Shown: positions 1 to 6,868 of the stretch, one piece after another | Layout of the letters: the number at the start of each line of letters is the position of its first letter | Position numbering within the stretch: the stretch's first letter is position 1 | Source: JBCCGR01 sp039029195 | GTDB taxonomy: Bacteria > Pseudomonadota > Alphaproteobacteria > Rhizobiales > Rhizobiaceae | Length of the DNA: 8,192 bases | Assembly (NCBI GenBank): GCA_039029195.1 | Contig: JBCCGR010000080.1 | Location: forward strand, 1-8,192 | Direction: 5' to 3' | Program-made: the position numbers and the translations under genes | The notes under the pieces: generated by a model | Seen by the model: only the letters and a program-made list of their open reading frames with translations | Databases searched by the model: none | Told to the model about the DNA's origin: nothing

Positions 1-71
1 CCGCGCCCGGCGCGCTTGCCCAAAATGACGACGAAGAATATGAAACCCAAACCCCCAGACTCTCGTTATGA
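1..71 (+). CDS. Possible 3' end of a gene entering from the left edge
   Basis: Read from base 3, the frame is open to a TGA at 69-71 and gives a C-terminal tail of 22 residues ending TPRLSL, with an acidic patch NDDEEYE before it. Codon third positions are mostly G or C, as in real genes of this GC class. The frame starting at base 1 is also open to a TGA at 73-75, so the choice of frame is uncertain. No family can be recognised from so short a tail. Confidence 0.25.
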   Translation, partial: APGALAQNDDEEYETQTPRLSL

Positions 72-136
72 ATGAGGGAGCCTAGGGGGCAGATCACAGG
101 CCTTCGTTGCGGGTGCAGCATAACGTACTTTGGGCT

Positions 137-159
137 CACTGCCGACATCGGAGGCAGTG
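137..159. repeat. 7-bp inverted repeat with 9-nt loop
   Basis: CACTGCC at 137-143 is the exact reverse complement of GGCAGTG at 153-159. No run of T follows, so it is not an intrinsic terminator. It lies 78 nt before the recombinase ATG. A role as operator, recombinase-binding site or repeat remnant is possible, and none is shown. Confidence 0.45.
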
Positions 160-224
160 CAGCATCATGTGATATGTTGGCTTGGTCAACGTCGGGTTGT
201 CGTTGTGGGAGGGCATGGCGGATC

Positions 225-230
225 GGAGGA
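225..230 (+). promoter_or_regulatory. Ribosome binding site deciding the recombinase start
   Basis: GGAGGA ends 6 nt before the ATG at 237. It is the only good Shine-Dalgarno sequence in the open frame, and supports the 210-residue product over the longer 265-residue reading from 72. Confidence 0.8.
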
Positions 231-236
231 TCAGTC

Positions 237-869
237 ATGGAAACACCAAACTTACCAGCCATTCGCGCGCTTCGCCCAGCATGGAATAAAGGCCGCATCG
301 TCGGTCAGAAACGGCCACTTAAGCCAAAGCATGTCTGGGCGATCCGAGTTCGACTTGAACTGGCGGAAAACCACCGTGATCTCGCGCTGTTCAATATGGC
401 CATCGACAGTAAATTGCGCGGATGTGACTTAGTGAAGATGAAAGTCGTCGACGTCATGGCGTCTGGTCAGATCAAGGAACGGGCGACGGTTCTACAAAGC
501 AAAACGCAGAAACCGGTGCGATTCGAGATTTCTGAAGGCACACGTGCGTCGGTTGAGAAATGGATGGAAGATGAACTCATGGTCGGCTCGGAGTACCTAT
601 GGCCAGGTCGGTTCTATGAGCGTCTGCATATCTCGACCCGACAGTATGCACGGATTGTTCGCGACTGGGTAACGTCAATCGATCTCGAGGCGAGTGCCTA
701 TGGCACCCATTCGATGCGCCGAACCAAGGTCACCCAGATATACAAGAAGACCGGCAACCTTCGAGCCGTTCAGCTTCTTCTCGGTCACACAAAGATGGAC
801 AGCACTGTCCGCTACCTGGGTGTTGAACTCGAGGATGCCTTAGCCATCGCGGAAGCCATTGAAATCTAG
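237..869 (+). CDS. Short tyrosine recombinase / phage-type integrase (catalytic domain only)
   Basis: Site-specific DNA recombinase of the tyrosine family, which cuts and rejoins DNA through a 3'-phosphotyrosine. The 210 residues show the whole catalytic set: Arg61 in SKLRGCDLVKMK, Lys89 in the beta-hairpin QSKTQKPV, His158 and Arg161 in GTHSMRRTK, His184 in LLGHTKMDSTVRYLG, and nucleophile Tyr193. Full integrases are usually 300-400 residues with arm-binding and SAM-like core-binding domains. Here only about 30 residues precede the catalytic fold, so the protein is a catalytic-domain-only type rather than a visible truncation; no stop or frameshift interrupts it. The start at 237 follows GGAGGA at 225-230. 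It points convergently at the operon on the other strand. No tRNA gene or clear att core is visible nearby, so whether it is an active island integrase, a resolvase or a stranded relic is open. Family assignment is firm; the biological target is unknown. Confidence 0.9.
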   Translation: METPNLPAIRALRPAWNKGRIVGQKRPLKPKHVWAIRVRLELAENHRDLALFNMAIDSKLRGCDLVKMKVVDVMASGQIKERATVLQSKTQKPVRFEISEGTRASVEKWMEDELMVGSEYLWPGRFYERLHISTRQYARIVRDWVTSIDLEASAYGTHSMRRTKVTQIYKKTGNLRAVQLLLGHTKMDSTVRYLGVELEDALAIAEAIEI

Positions 870-1088
870 CGAATTTGGGTCGCTTTCACTAGCGGCCCAC
901 AGCCGACCTTGAGTAGTGTAAAGAATCTTTGCAGCGCGGCAGGCCAAGCGAACATCTAGCCATTGGGCTTCGTTCAATTTTCAGTGACCTTAGACCCAAA
1001 CCCCGTAGGCTTAGTGAGCCGTATTGGACTGCGAAGATAGAAGAACTCCCATTTTTGTCACTGTTCAAAGCCGAATGAACTAAGGCCG
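870..1088. other. Non-coding gap between convergent genes
   Basis: These 219 nt separate the 3' ends of the recombinase and the OsmC gene. No credible gene and no clear rho-independent terminator for either strand was found. A 4-bp stem GGCT/AGCC near 1009-1021 lacks a T-run. Bases 871-941 weakly resemble 7003-7072 (see repeat entries). Confidence 0.5.
871..941 (+). repeat. Diverged copy A of a ~70-nt intergenic element
   Basis: It aligns by eye with 7003-7072. Both begin with GAA, share a central CGGCCCA followed by an A-rich base and AGC, and end in a GC-rich TGC(A/T)GC...GCGGCA block at a similar distance. The match is partial and gapped. It may be a decayed member of a dispersed intergenic family in the genome, or a coincidence of composition. 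Confidence 0.25.
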
Positions 1089-1586
1089 CTAATTCACTCG
1101 AAGAAATCCCTCTGGCGTTCGTATGCGGTGGTTAATTTTATTGCTCTGCCCAAGCGTTTGTTCGACAAAACATCCTTTTCTTGCTGCGTTAACCAATGCA
1201 ACCTGTCGGTCAATTGGCGCCGAGCTTTCCAGAAAAATATCGATCTCAAAGGACTTTGGATGCGTCTCGTAGATCCGGTCCTTGGGAACCCAACCCCAGT
1301 TCACGGTTGTGTCTACCCGCAGATCGTCGATCGTGACATCCATGCGTTTCGCAAAGGCGCGAAGTTGCGTCATAATGCAGCCTGTCAGACCACCCACAAA
1401 AAGCGCAAGCGGCGGCGGGGCTGAGGCATCGCCGCCATGAAACGGGCCTTCGTCGGTGGCCAAGGTGAACCGCTCTTCCATAGGCTGGGTCATCCTGACA
1501 TCCAGATCGTTGCGCATTTTGCCTGTCGCCTGACCTGAACAGGTGAACGTCACCGTCAACGGCTCATTGGGTTGTTCTATCGTCAT
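1089..1586 (-). CDS. OsmC/Ohr-family protein, last gene of the TRAP-cyclase-BKACE operon
   Basis: The 165-residue product has the length and layout of the OsmC fold. The characteristic cysteine pair is present: Cys70 at the head of a central helix in GGLTGCIMTQL, and Cys139 in AARKGCFVEQTL. Well-known members (OsmC, Ohr) use such a pair to reduce organic hydroperoxides with dithiol help. Many OsmC-like proteins encoded in metabolic operons have no proven function, so peroxidase activity is an inference. Arg25 and Arg31 in the N-terminal strand region could supply the Arg that activates the first Cys in Ohr proteins. The ATG at 1586 shares its A with the TGA of the upstream BKACE gene, so the two are translationally coupled. 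A weak AGGGTGG precedes the ATG. The protein is cytoplasmic, with no signal peptide. It might protect the pathway from reactive by-products or act on a thiol- or CoA-linked intermediate; neither is demonstrated. Confidence 0.88.
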   Translation of the reverse strand: MTIEQPNEPLTVTFTCSGQATGKMRNDLDVRMTQPMEERFTLATDEGPFHGGDASAPPPLALFVGGLTGCIMTQLRAFAKRMDVTIDDLRVDTTVNWGWVPKDRIYETHPKSFEIDIFLESSAPIDRQVALVNAARKGCFVEQTLGQSNKINHRIRTPEGFLRVN

Positions 1587-2515
1587 CAGAATGCCACCCT
1601 ATCTGCGCCTTTCAGGTCGAGGATGTGTCGCGCCTCATCCGGACTGGCCACGTCATTCCCTTGCTCTTCCAAAACCCGTTTGATCTTGGCGACCTGATCA
1701 GCGTTCGAGGTCGCCATCTGCCCGCGTGAAATGAAAAGGGAATCCTCCAAGCCTACCCTGACATGTCCACCCATTTGGGCCGCAACAGAGGCAAGCCGCA
1801 TCTGCTGGGCCCCTGCCCCGATGACAGACCAAGTGTAGCCATCCCCGAAAAGCTTGTCGGCGGTTTGTTTCATGAACATCAAGTTGTCTATTTCCGCTGA
1901 AATTCCGCCCAGGATACCCATCACGAACTGCAAGAAGATCGGCGCTTTGAACATGCCGCGGTCGACACAAAATTTCAGGTTATAAAGATGCCCTACGTCG
2001 TAGCATTCGTGTTCGAATTTTACCCGATGTGGGTCGCCCCCCAATTCTTCCGAGATCATACGAATGTCCGAAAAAGTGTTGCGGAAAATGTTGCCTTCAG
2101 AATTGCGTATGTAGTCTTCTTCCCAATCTTCTTTCCAACTGTCGTAGCGGTCTGCCAGCGGGTGCATGGCAAAGTTCATGGATCCCATGTTCAAGCTGCA
2201 CATCTCCGGGCTGAAGGTCAGCGCAGGGGGCAATCTTTCAGCCACGGTCATAACCGGATTGCCGCCGGTTGAGATATTCACCACGGCGTTCGTCGCTTGC
2301 TTGATCCTTGGTAGGAACAGCTCAAAATGAGCTGGATCAACAGAAGGCGCTCCGTTTTCAGGGTTTCTGGCATGCAGGTGGATGATCGCAGCGCCTGCTT
2401 CGGCGGCGGCGATTGCCTGCTCGGCGATTGTGTCTGGGTGGACCGGCAAGTTATCCGACATCGTTGGCGTGTGAACCGCCCCGGTTATTGCGCACGTGAT
2501 GATTGTCTTGGCCAT
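1586..2515 (-). CDS. Beta-keto acid cleavage enzyme (BKACE, DUF849; 3-keto-5-aminohexanoate cleavage protein family)
   Basis: Zinc-dependent cytoplasmic enzyme. The family condenses a beta-keto acid with acetyl-CoA and splits it to acetoacetate and a new acyl-CoA; the founding member Kce acts in lysine fermentation. The 309-residue length is normal. The metal motif IIHLHAR places His46 and His48 exactly where Kce has its zinc histidines. The C-terminal VRVGLEDSLF motif (Arg253, Glu257, Asp258) is the family signature carrying the third ligand region. NISTGG at 80-85 and the SLNMGSMNF block at 107-115 match the substrate- and CoA-binding loops. The start at 2515 is preceded by GAGGAG, and only 3 nt separate it from the cyclase stop. 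It overlaps the OsmC start by 1 nt. The family contains many subgroups with different keto acids (for example dehydrocarnitine and beta-ketoadipate), and the substrate cannot be read from sequence here. Carnitine-type use is less likely because no carnitine dehydrogenase or thioesterase is adjacent. Confidence 0.93.
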   Translation of the reverse strand: MAKTIITCAITGAVHTPTMSDNLPVHPDTIAEQAIAAAEAGAAIIHLHARNPENGAPSVDPAHFELFLPRIKQATNAVVNISTGGNPVMTVAERLPPALTFSPEMCSLNMGSMNFAMHPLADRYDSWKEDWEEDYIRNSEGNIFRNTFSDIRMISEELGGDPHRVKFEHECYDVGHLYNLKFCVDRGMFKAPIFLQFVMGILGGISAEIDNLMFMKQTADKLFGDGYTWSVIGAGAQQMRLASVAAQMGGHVRVGLEDSLFISRGQMATSNADQVAKIKRVLEEQGNDVASPDEARHILDLKGADRVAF

Positions 2516-2518
2516 GGT

Positions 2519-3295
2519 TCACTCCTCGAAAATTGCGACGGCGCGGGTGAACCCGGCTGAGGCCGCTTTGATCTTGAAAGGGAAGCAGGACACCGTGAAT
2601 CCACTGCCTGGCAACTGATCCAGGTTTGTCAGCTTTTCCATATGGCAATACCCGATATCCATGCTGGCGCGGTGGCCCTCCCAAATCAATGACGCGTCTT
2701 TGGTCTGGGCATATCGGGCGGCAGTTATGGCAAACGGTGCGTCCCAACTCCAAGCATCGGTTCCGGTTAGGCGCACGCCCTGTTCCAAAAGATGCAAGGT
2801 CGCATCGCGCCCCAATCCACACCCTTTGATCAGGTAATCCGGCTTACCGTAATGTTCGGCGGCAGATGTATTCACCAGCACGATGTCCAATGGAGCAAGC
2901 GTGTGCCCGATGCGCTCCAACTCTGCATCAATATCATCGGGCGTGACCAAGTATCCGTCATCGAAGTGTCGAAAATCGAACTTCACACCGTTTCCGTAGC
3001 ACCATTCAAGAGGCACCTCGTCGATCGTGATCGCACGTTCGCCATCATTCATTGTCGAGTGGTGGTGATACGGCGCGTCCAGGTGCGTGCCGTTGTGGGT
3101 ATAAATGCTGAGGCGTTCTATGGCCCACCCCTCACCTTGCGGCAAGTCGTCTTTGGTCAGCCCGGGAAAGAACGACATCACTTGTTCTGCTGTGTCTTGA
3201 TGGGTCATGTATTCGATCTCAGGCAGCATAACCGGCGGGTCCGATTGGATGTCAGCTTCCAGTGATACGGAAAGGTCAACAAATCTGCGGGGCAT
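2519..3295 (-). CDS. Cyclase-family metal-dependent hydrolase (kynurenine formamidase / isatin hydrolase-like)
   Basis: Member of the PF04199 'cyclase' family, cytoplasmic metal-dependent hydrolases that open amide, formamide or lactam-type bonds. The 258 residues carry the signature HNGTHLDAPYHH at 67-78, with metal-ligand candidates His67, His71 and Asp73 plus His77. His208 in WEGHRASMD and Glu220 in HMEKLTNLDQLP complete the active-site set. GTDAWSWDAPF at 178-188 is typical of a subgroup common in roseobacters. ATG 3295 follows a perfect AGGAGG (3300-3305) that overlaps the dctM stop codon. The gene lies 8 nt after dctM and 3 nt before BKACE. Known relatives include N-formylkynurenine formamidase and isatin hydrolase, but no tryptophan or indole catabolic genes are present here, so those reactions should not be assumed. 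It probably converts the imported compound, or an early intermediate, into a keto acid usable by BKACE. Confidence 0.9.
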   Translation of the reverse strand: MPRRFVDLSVSLEADIQSDPPVMLPEIEYMTHQDTAEQVMSFFPGLTKDDLPQGEGWAIERLSIYTHNGTHLDAPYHHHSTMNDGERAITIDEVPLEWCYGNGVKFDFRHFDDGYLVTPDDIDAELERIGHTLAPLDIVLVNTSAAEHYGKPDYLIKGCGLGRDATLHLLEQGVRLTGTDAWSWDAPFAITAARYAQTKDASLIWEGHRASMDIGYCHMEKLTNLDQLPGSGFTVSCFPFKIKAASAGFTRAVAIFEE

Positions 3296-3299
3296 GGAA

Positions 3300-3305
3300 C
3301 CTCCT
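3300..3305 (-). promoter_or_regulatory. Ribosome binding site of the cyclase gene, overlapping the dctM stop
   Basis: On the minus strand AGGAGG lies 4 nt before the ATG at 3295. Its first two bases are the last two bases of the dctM TAG stop, so ribosomes finishing dctM are placed directly over the next start. Confidence 0.8.
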
Positions 3306-4614
3306 ATTGGCCCAAAAAGCCGGTTGCGATGATGGGGAATGCGATAACAGCAGCAAGGCAGATCAGCATCATAGCCGCAAAGGGAGCGGCCCCCAGAAAT
3401 ATGTCGCTCAATTTGATCGACGGATCGTCGAGCGTTGATTTGATCACGTAGACGGATATGCCGAATGGCGGGGTCAAAAGACCGATTTCCACAGCAATTA
3501 CCGTAACAATGCCAAACCAGATCAGATCAATTTCCATCGGCTGCACAATGGGTAGCATCAGCGGTACAAGGATCAGCATGATAGATGAACTGTCTAGTAT
3601 CATGCCGAAAAGAATGACTACAAGAACATAAAGGCAGATAAGCCCAATCATCCCAAGCTCTGCCGCGGCAACCACCCCGCCAAAGCTGTTTGGCAAACCG
3701 GAAAAAGCCAGCATTCGTGAATACATCTGCGCGGCAATGATAAGAAAACAGACGGACGCCGTGACCAGCCCGGTTTCCACAAGAATGCGCCAAAGGCCCG
3801 GCAAACTTAGGGTACGTTTGCAAAAGCCGATCGCCAGTGCTGCTACGGTGCCGATTGCACCGGCTTCCACCGGGGTAAACAATCCAGCGTAGATACCACC
3901 AAGCACAAGCGCGATCAGGGCAGTTATCGGCAGTCCTTTGGCTAGCAATTCCACACCCGAAATCTCGGCCTCGCCCAGGCCGAGATTTTTGCCGACGGCC
4001 CCTGGTGTAAAATGCGCCATGGCGAGTGTGCCCACGCCAAACAGAAGCGCCAACAACAAACCCGGACCGATACCGGCAAGGAACAGATCGCCGATGCTTT
4101 GCTCAGTCAGAAGCCCATAGAGGATAAGAAGAAGGGACGGAGGTATCAACATACCTAAAACGGATGACCCTGCCACGACACCTACCGAGAACCGGGCCGT
4201 GTATCCGTGACGCTGCAACTCTGGCACCGCGATTTTGGTGAAAACCGCGGCTGAGGCGATGGAGATCCCGGTGATCGCAGCAAAGATCGTGTTGGCCGCA
4301 ATTGTACCAATGCCCAAGCCCCCTTTGATCCGGCGGAACATGGCGTTGGCCACGTCAAAGGCATCCCGACCCATGCCACTTTCACTAACCACAAAACCCA
4401 TCAGCACAAACAATGGCACCACACCGAAAAAGTAGGAAGAAATAGCATCGTTGGCGGCCAGGCCGAGCATTTTGGACGCCAGCAATGGCGAGCCCTTGAT
4501 GGCCCAAACACCTGCAAATGAACAAGCGATCAGGGCCACAGGTACATACAGGCCGAAGAGGACCAGAATGCCCATGGCCAACAATGCTAATAGTCCAATG
4601 TCAAACGGTGTCAT
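3304..4614 (-). CDS. dctM: TRAP transporter large membrane subunit (DctM type)
   Basis: Ion-coupled translocation subunit of a tripartite ATP-independent periplasmic transporter in the inner membrane. Counted from the chosen ATG it has 436 residues, normal for DctM, with about a dozen hydrophobic segments along its length. Family motifs are GSSVLGMLIPPS at 149-160, GGIYAGLFTPVEAGAIG at 239-255, DSSSIMLILVPLMLPI at 341-356 and LLTPPFG at 379-385. The first and last carry the Pro pairs of the two helical hairpins of the elevator domain. A TTG at 4626 in the same frame would add four residues. The ATG at 4614 is preferred because it is a stronger codon and has GGA 7 nt before it. It overlaps dctQ by 14 nt, so translation is coupled. 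No lesion is visible. It works with dctQ and dctP, and most likely feeds substrate to the cyclase and BKACE enzymes encoded next. Confidence 0.95.
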   Translation of the reverse strand: MTPFDIGLLALLAMGILVLFGLYVPVALIACSFAGVWAIKGSPLLASKMLGLAANDAISSYFFGVVPLFVLMGFVVSESGMGRDAFDVANAMFRRIKGGLGIGTIAANTIFAAITGISIASAAVFTKIAVPELQRHGYTARFSVGVVAGSSVLGMLIPPSLLLILYGLLTEQSIGDLFLAGIGPGLLLALLFGVGTLAMAHFTPGAVGKNLGLGEAEISGVELLAKGLPITALIALVLGGIYAGLFTPVEAGAIGTVAALAIGFCKRTLSLPGLWRILVETGLVTASVCFLIIAAQMYSRMLAFSGLPNSFGGVVAAAELGMIGLICLYVLVVILFGMILDSSSIMLILVPLMLPIVQPMEIDLIWFGIVTVIAVEIGLLTPPFGISVYVIKSTLDDPSIKLSDIFLGAAPFAAMMLICLAAVIAFPIIATGFLGQ

Positions 4615-5143
4615 TTGCAGGTCCAAATCGCCGGATAATGCGCGCTGCGAATTGCAGCGCTAGCAGTATCGCACCAATGGCCAGCATCGCTTTCACTGGC
4701 CAAGTCGGGGCTGTGAAGTCACCCACAGCGCCTACAAAATCACCTCGGTGCCACGACCGTGTCATAATGGGCCAGTGCGCATAAATGATAGCTGACAACA
4801 CGCAAATTCCCATCATGTCAAAGATGGTCTCTAAGCAGAGTGTGATGCCTGGAAAGCGCGCTTGCAAAACGTTAATCAAACCATCGCTTCGCGTGAAACG
4901 GCCTGCACGAAGCGCCTGAGGTGCCTGTAGAAAGACAATCGCTACGATAGACAGCGAGATCATCTCTGGCACACCGGAAATCGGTGCGCCAAAAAGATTT
5001 CGCCCAATCACATCTACTGCAATCAAGACCACTAACCCCATGATCAGCAACGATCCCACCACGTTGGCGATTGCCGTCACCGCGTCGAGCGACCAAAGCA
5101 AACCAGCCGCAAGAGGCGGCTGGTTGCCTTTTTCCGCTGTCAC
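4601..5143 (-). CDS. dctQ: TRAP transporter small membrane subunit (DctQ type)
   Basis: Four-helix membrane partner of DctM. Counted from the GTG at 5143 it has 180 residues. Hydrophobic segments fall at about 24-46, 60-78, 102-122 and 150-170. The characteristic loop DVIGRNLFGAPISGVPE at 44-60 follows helix 1, and LRAGRFTRSDGL follows helix 2, as in the family. An in-frame TTG at 5155 would add four residues. The GTG is preferred because it overlaps the dctP stop as GTGA, the standard coupling arrangement. Codons about 7-15 form one side and loop of a strong hairpin (5101-5125) that probably lowers initiation or separates dctP message stability from dctQM. The C-terminal 14 nt overlap dctM. 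Confidence 0.92.
   Translation of the reverse strand: MTAEKGNQPPLAAGLLWSLDAVTAIANVVGSLLIMGLVVLIAVDVIGRNLFGAPISGVPEMISLSIVAIVFLQAPQALRAGRFTRSDGLINVLQARFPGITLCLETIFDMMGICVLSAIIYAHWPIMTRSWHRGDFVGAVGDFTAPTWPVKAMLAIGAILLALQFAARIIRRFGPANDTV
5101..5125 (-). promoter_or_regulatory. Perfect 10-bp stem-loop at the dctP/dctQ junction
   Basis: AACCAGCCGC at 5101-5110 is the exact reverse complement of GCGGCTGGTT at 5116-5125, with a 5-nt loop. It begins 18 nt inside dctQ in the transcribed direction. On the minus strand no U-run follows, so it is not an intrinsic terminator of the operon; the T-run at 5129-5133 lies on the opposite side. In TRAP operons such as dctPQM of Rhodobacter capsulatus, a stem-loop between dctP and dctQ is credited with making binding protein exceed membrane subunits. 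The same role is inferred here, with the unusual feature that the hairpin is inside coding sequence. Confidence 0.6.
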
Positions 5144-6198
5144 TCGCTGTCCCAATCGCGCAATGGAGTGGCCCCGGCGTCTCTCATAGCACTCATGTAA
5201 AGAGACAGAACTTCGCTGCCCGGAATACCTTTGGCATCCAAACCTTCAGCCCAGGCCTTGGCAGAGTTATCCATTCCAGCAGCCCAAGCAGCGCGCATTT
5301 CGTCGCTGGCGTCAGTAATAGTAGCACCGTTCTCGCCCATCACTTTGAAAGAGGTTGCTACGGCACTTTCCAGCGCTGAAAGATACCAATCACGCGTTTG
5401 ATCGGCGCCTTCGTGCAGCGCATCACGGACCTCTTGCGGCAAGCCTTCGTACCAACCCGCATTTGCGCAAAGCGCCCCTGCATATTGTGCACCTAGCCCT
5501 GCTCGCGTGACATAAGGGGCAACTTCATAGAGCTTTCCAGGCAGAGCCGCAGAGGCGAAAACAATCACACCGTCGTAAACACCGGTTTTCAGCTCGTTGT
5601 AATAAGTCGTCAGGTTACCTGAAACTCCCACTGCACCGGTACCGGACAGCCAGTTAATTGCAGGGCCCGGCGCGGCGATCTTCTTTCCGTCAAGATCAGC
5701 GAGACTGGAGACCGGGAAATTGGTCATCAGCAGATAGTCGTCGATGCCCACAGGGGCACCGAGATAGACCACTCCGTTTTCGCCGTAGGCCGCAGTCATC
5801 CGCGGATCTTCACGATGCAATTTGTCCATCAATTCGGACACCGCGCGGGGGTCATCACTGACAAAAGGTGTATAGTAGGTGACGTTCTGCACAGCGAGCT
5901 TGGCCGGATCAAAAAGGCTCTGGCATATACCAATCTCTGCCAATCCGGCTTCGACTGTTTCCAGCTCATCGCCGACCTTCGCAATAGCGCCGCCATACTG
6001 ACCGTCAAAGGTGATGCTGTGCCCACTGCCCTCTAACGCCGCTGTCACACCAGGCACAAATGCTTCATCCAGCATTTTCACCCACCGAAAAACGCCAGGA
6101 TGCCCAGCAACCATGGTCGCATTGAAATCTTCCGCCACCGCAGCAGCAGGCATAGCCAGCGCCAGGGCTGCGGTTGCTAATTTAGTTCTGATATTCAT
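5140..6198 (-). CDS. dctP: TRAP transporter periplasmic substrate-binding protein (DctP type)
   Basis: Secreted solute receptor that hands its ligand to DctQM. The 352 residues begin with a signal peptide: MNIRTK, a hydrophobic Ala/Leu core, and a probable cleavage after AVA at residue 22. The mature part follows the PF03480 layout, with DLDGKKIAAPG at 168-178 and the SGNLTTYYNELKTGVYDGVI block at 193-212. In many DctP proteins the first stretch reads G-x-K-[I/L/M]-R, where the Arg holds the ligand carboxylate. Here the position is Ala (GKKIAA), so ligand recognition probably differs from the C4-dicarboxylate and sialic acid types. ATG 6198 follows AGGGAGG (6204-6210) with 5-nt spacing, the strongest ribosome site of the transporter genes, fitting high expression. 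It starts 18 nt after the TetR stop and its TGA overlaps the dctQ GTG. The ligand is unknown. Confidence 0.94.
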   Translation of the reverse strand: MNIRTKLATAALALAMPAAAVAEDFNATMVAGHPGVFRWVKMLDEAFVPGVTAALEGSGHSITFDGQYGGAIAKVGDELETVEAGLAEIGICQSLFDPAKLAVQNVTYYTPFVSDDPRAVSELMDKLHREDPRMTAAYGENGVVYLGAPVGIDDYLLMTNFPVSSLADLDGKKIAAPGPAINWLSGTGAVGVSGNLTTYYNELKTGVYDGVIVFASAALPGKLYEVAPYVTRAGLGAQYAGALCANAGWYEGLPQEVRDALHEGADQTRDWYLSALESAVATSFKVMGENGATITDASDEMRAAWAAGMDNSAKAWAEGLDAKGIPGSEVLSLYMSAMRDAGATPLRDWDSE

Positions 6199-6203
6199 CG
6201 TTT

Positions 6204-6210
6204 CCTCCCT
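6204..6210 (-). promoter_or_regulatory. Strong ribosome binding site of dctP
   Basis: On the minus strand AGGGAGG lies 5 nt before the dctP ATG, within the 18-nt gap after tetR. The gap leaves little room for a separate promoter, which supports cotranscription with the regulator gene. Confidence 0.75.
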
Positions 6211-6216
6211 AGGACA

Positions 6217-6861
6217 TTAATTCTGTTGTGCGATTGATCGCGCTCCGCCGACGACGAATTGGGTCAGCTGCGCAATCAGGGCGTTGTCTTTTAGTGGCTC
6301 AGAGGCGTCTCCCATTAGCCGCTCTATGCGACCGTCGCGTGAAATGACGGAGGCCAACACGCCCAGTGCAAATTGGTACACTTGAGCCGCCACGACGCGA
6401 TCCACGCCGCCAAGGGCGATTTCGATTGCCTCAATGAACTTTTGCGCTGTCGGATCATAAAACTCTTTGACCAAAGCTTGGTCACGCGCGTTACCTGCGA
6501 TCAGCCCCGCAAAGATGCGAGCATAGGCGCGACCGCCCCCCGCAGGACCCAAAGCAGGCGCAACCAAAGCTTGAACAATCTGATCCGCTGCATTTTCTTC
6601 CGACAGATCTATCTGTGCTAAAAGGGAAAGCCGCTCTTCATTGATGAGCGCCGAACGCTCCCGAATTACGGCTTCGTAGAGCTTATCTTTTGAGCCAAAG
6701 TGATAGTGCAGCAGAGATTGACTGACACCAGCACGAAGCGCCAACGCCTTCATCCCGGCTCCGTCAAATCCTTTTTCCGAAAACTCCACTTCTGCCGCGC
6801 TCAGAATTTTCTCGAGCGCGAGACCGTTTGGGGAAGTGGACTGATTTTTGACGGCGGGCAT
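6217..6861 (-). CDS. TetR/AcrR-family repressor of the operon
   Basis: Dimeric ligand-responsive transcription factor. From the ATG at 6861 it has 214 residues, normal for TetR proteins. The N-terminal DNA-binding domain spans about 14-66: helix 1 LALEKILSAAEVEFSEKGF, then the helix-turn-helix with GMKALALRAGVSQSLLHYHF and the classic FGSKDKLYEAV that follows. The C-terminal two-thirds is the variable ligand and dimer domain, which gives no ligand clue. The open frame extends to a TTG at 6897, but that start would lie inside the operator and promoter, so ATG 6861 is chosen. No Shine-Dalgarno sequence precedes it, fitting a leaderless message. It is the first gene of the operon and co-directional with dctP (18-nt gap), so it would repress its own transcription together with the transporter and enzymes, with the imported compound or a pathway product as probable inducer. 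Confidence 0.92.
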   Translation of the reverse strand: MPAVKNQSTSPNGLALEKILSAAEVEFSEKGFDGAGMKALALRAGVSQSLLHYHFGSKDKLYEAVIRERSALINEERLSLLAQIDLSEENAADQIVQALVAPALGPAGGGRAYARIFAGLIAGNARDQALVKEFYDPTAQKFIEAIEIALGGVDRVVAAQVYQFALGVLASVISRDGRIERLMGDASEPLKDNALIAQLTQFVVGGARSIAQQN

Positions 6862-6868
6862 GAAGTAG

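Larger units (their letters stand above)
72..236. other. Leader region upstream of the recombinase gene, with inverted and direct repeats
   Basis: This 165-nt stretch could be read as an N-terminal extension of the recombinase (55 codons from an ATG at 72). The translation is Cys- and Gly-rich and unlike any recombinase domain, and a strong ribosome site sits just before the internal ATG at 237, so it is treated as non-coding. It contains a 7-bp perfect inverted repeat (CACTGCC 137-143, GGCAGTG 153-159) and a 9-nt direct repeat GTGCAGCAT at 113-121 and 157-165, 44 nt apart. These could be regulatory or recombination sites, or remnants of a dispersed repeat. Confidence 0.4.

Noticed and set aside
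72..236. N-terminal extension of the recombinase from an ATG at 72
   Set aside because: The extension is Cys/Gly-rich without recombinase features, has no ribosome site, and a GGAGGA directly serves the ATG at 237.
982..1063. Inverted repeat CAGTGAC (982-988) / GTCACTG (1057-1063)
   Set aside because: Seven base pairs 68 nt apart, without a T-run, are likely by chance and do not support a terminator.
1128..1424. Plus-strand open frame opposite the OsmC gene, and similar frames opposite the operon genes (for example 1988-2272, 2792-3265, 5071-5379)
   Set aside because: They are antisense shadows of well-supported genes with no recognisable domains.
4615..4626. TTG start of dctM at 4626
   Set aside because: The ATG at 4614 is in frame, stronger, and gives the usual N-terminus of DctM proteins.
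5101..5133. Plus-strand intrinsic terminator (hairpin followed by five T)
   Set aside because: No plus-strand gene ends nearby. The hairpin makes better sense as a stem-loop in the minus-strand operon mRNA.
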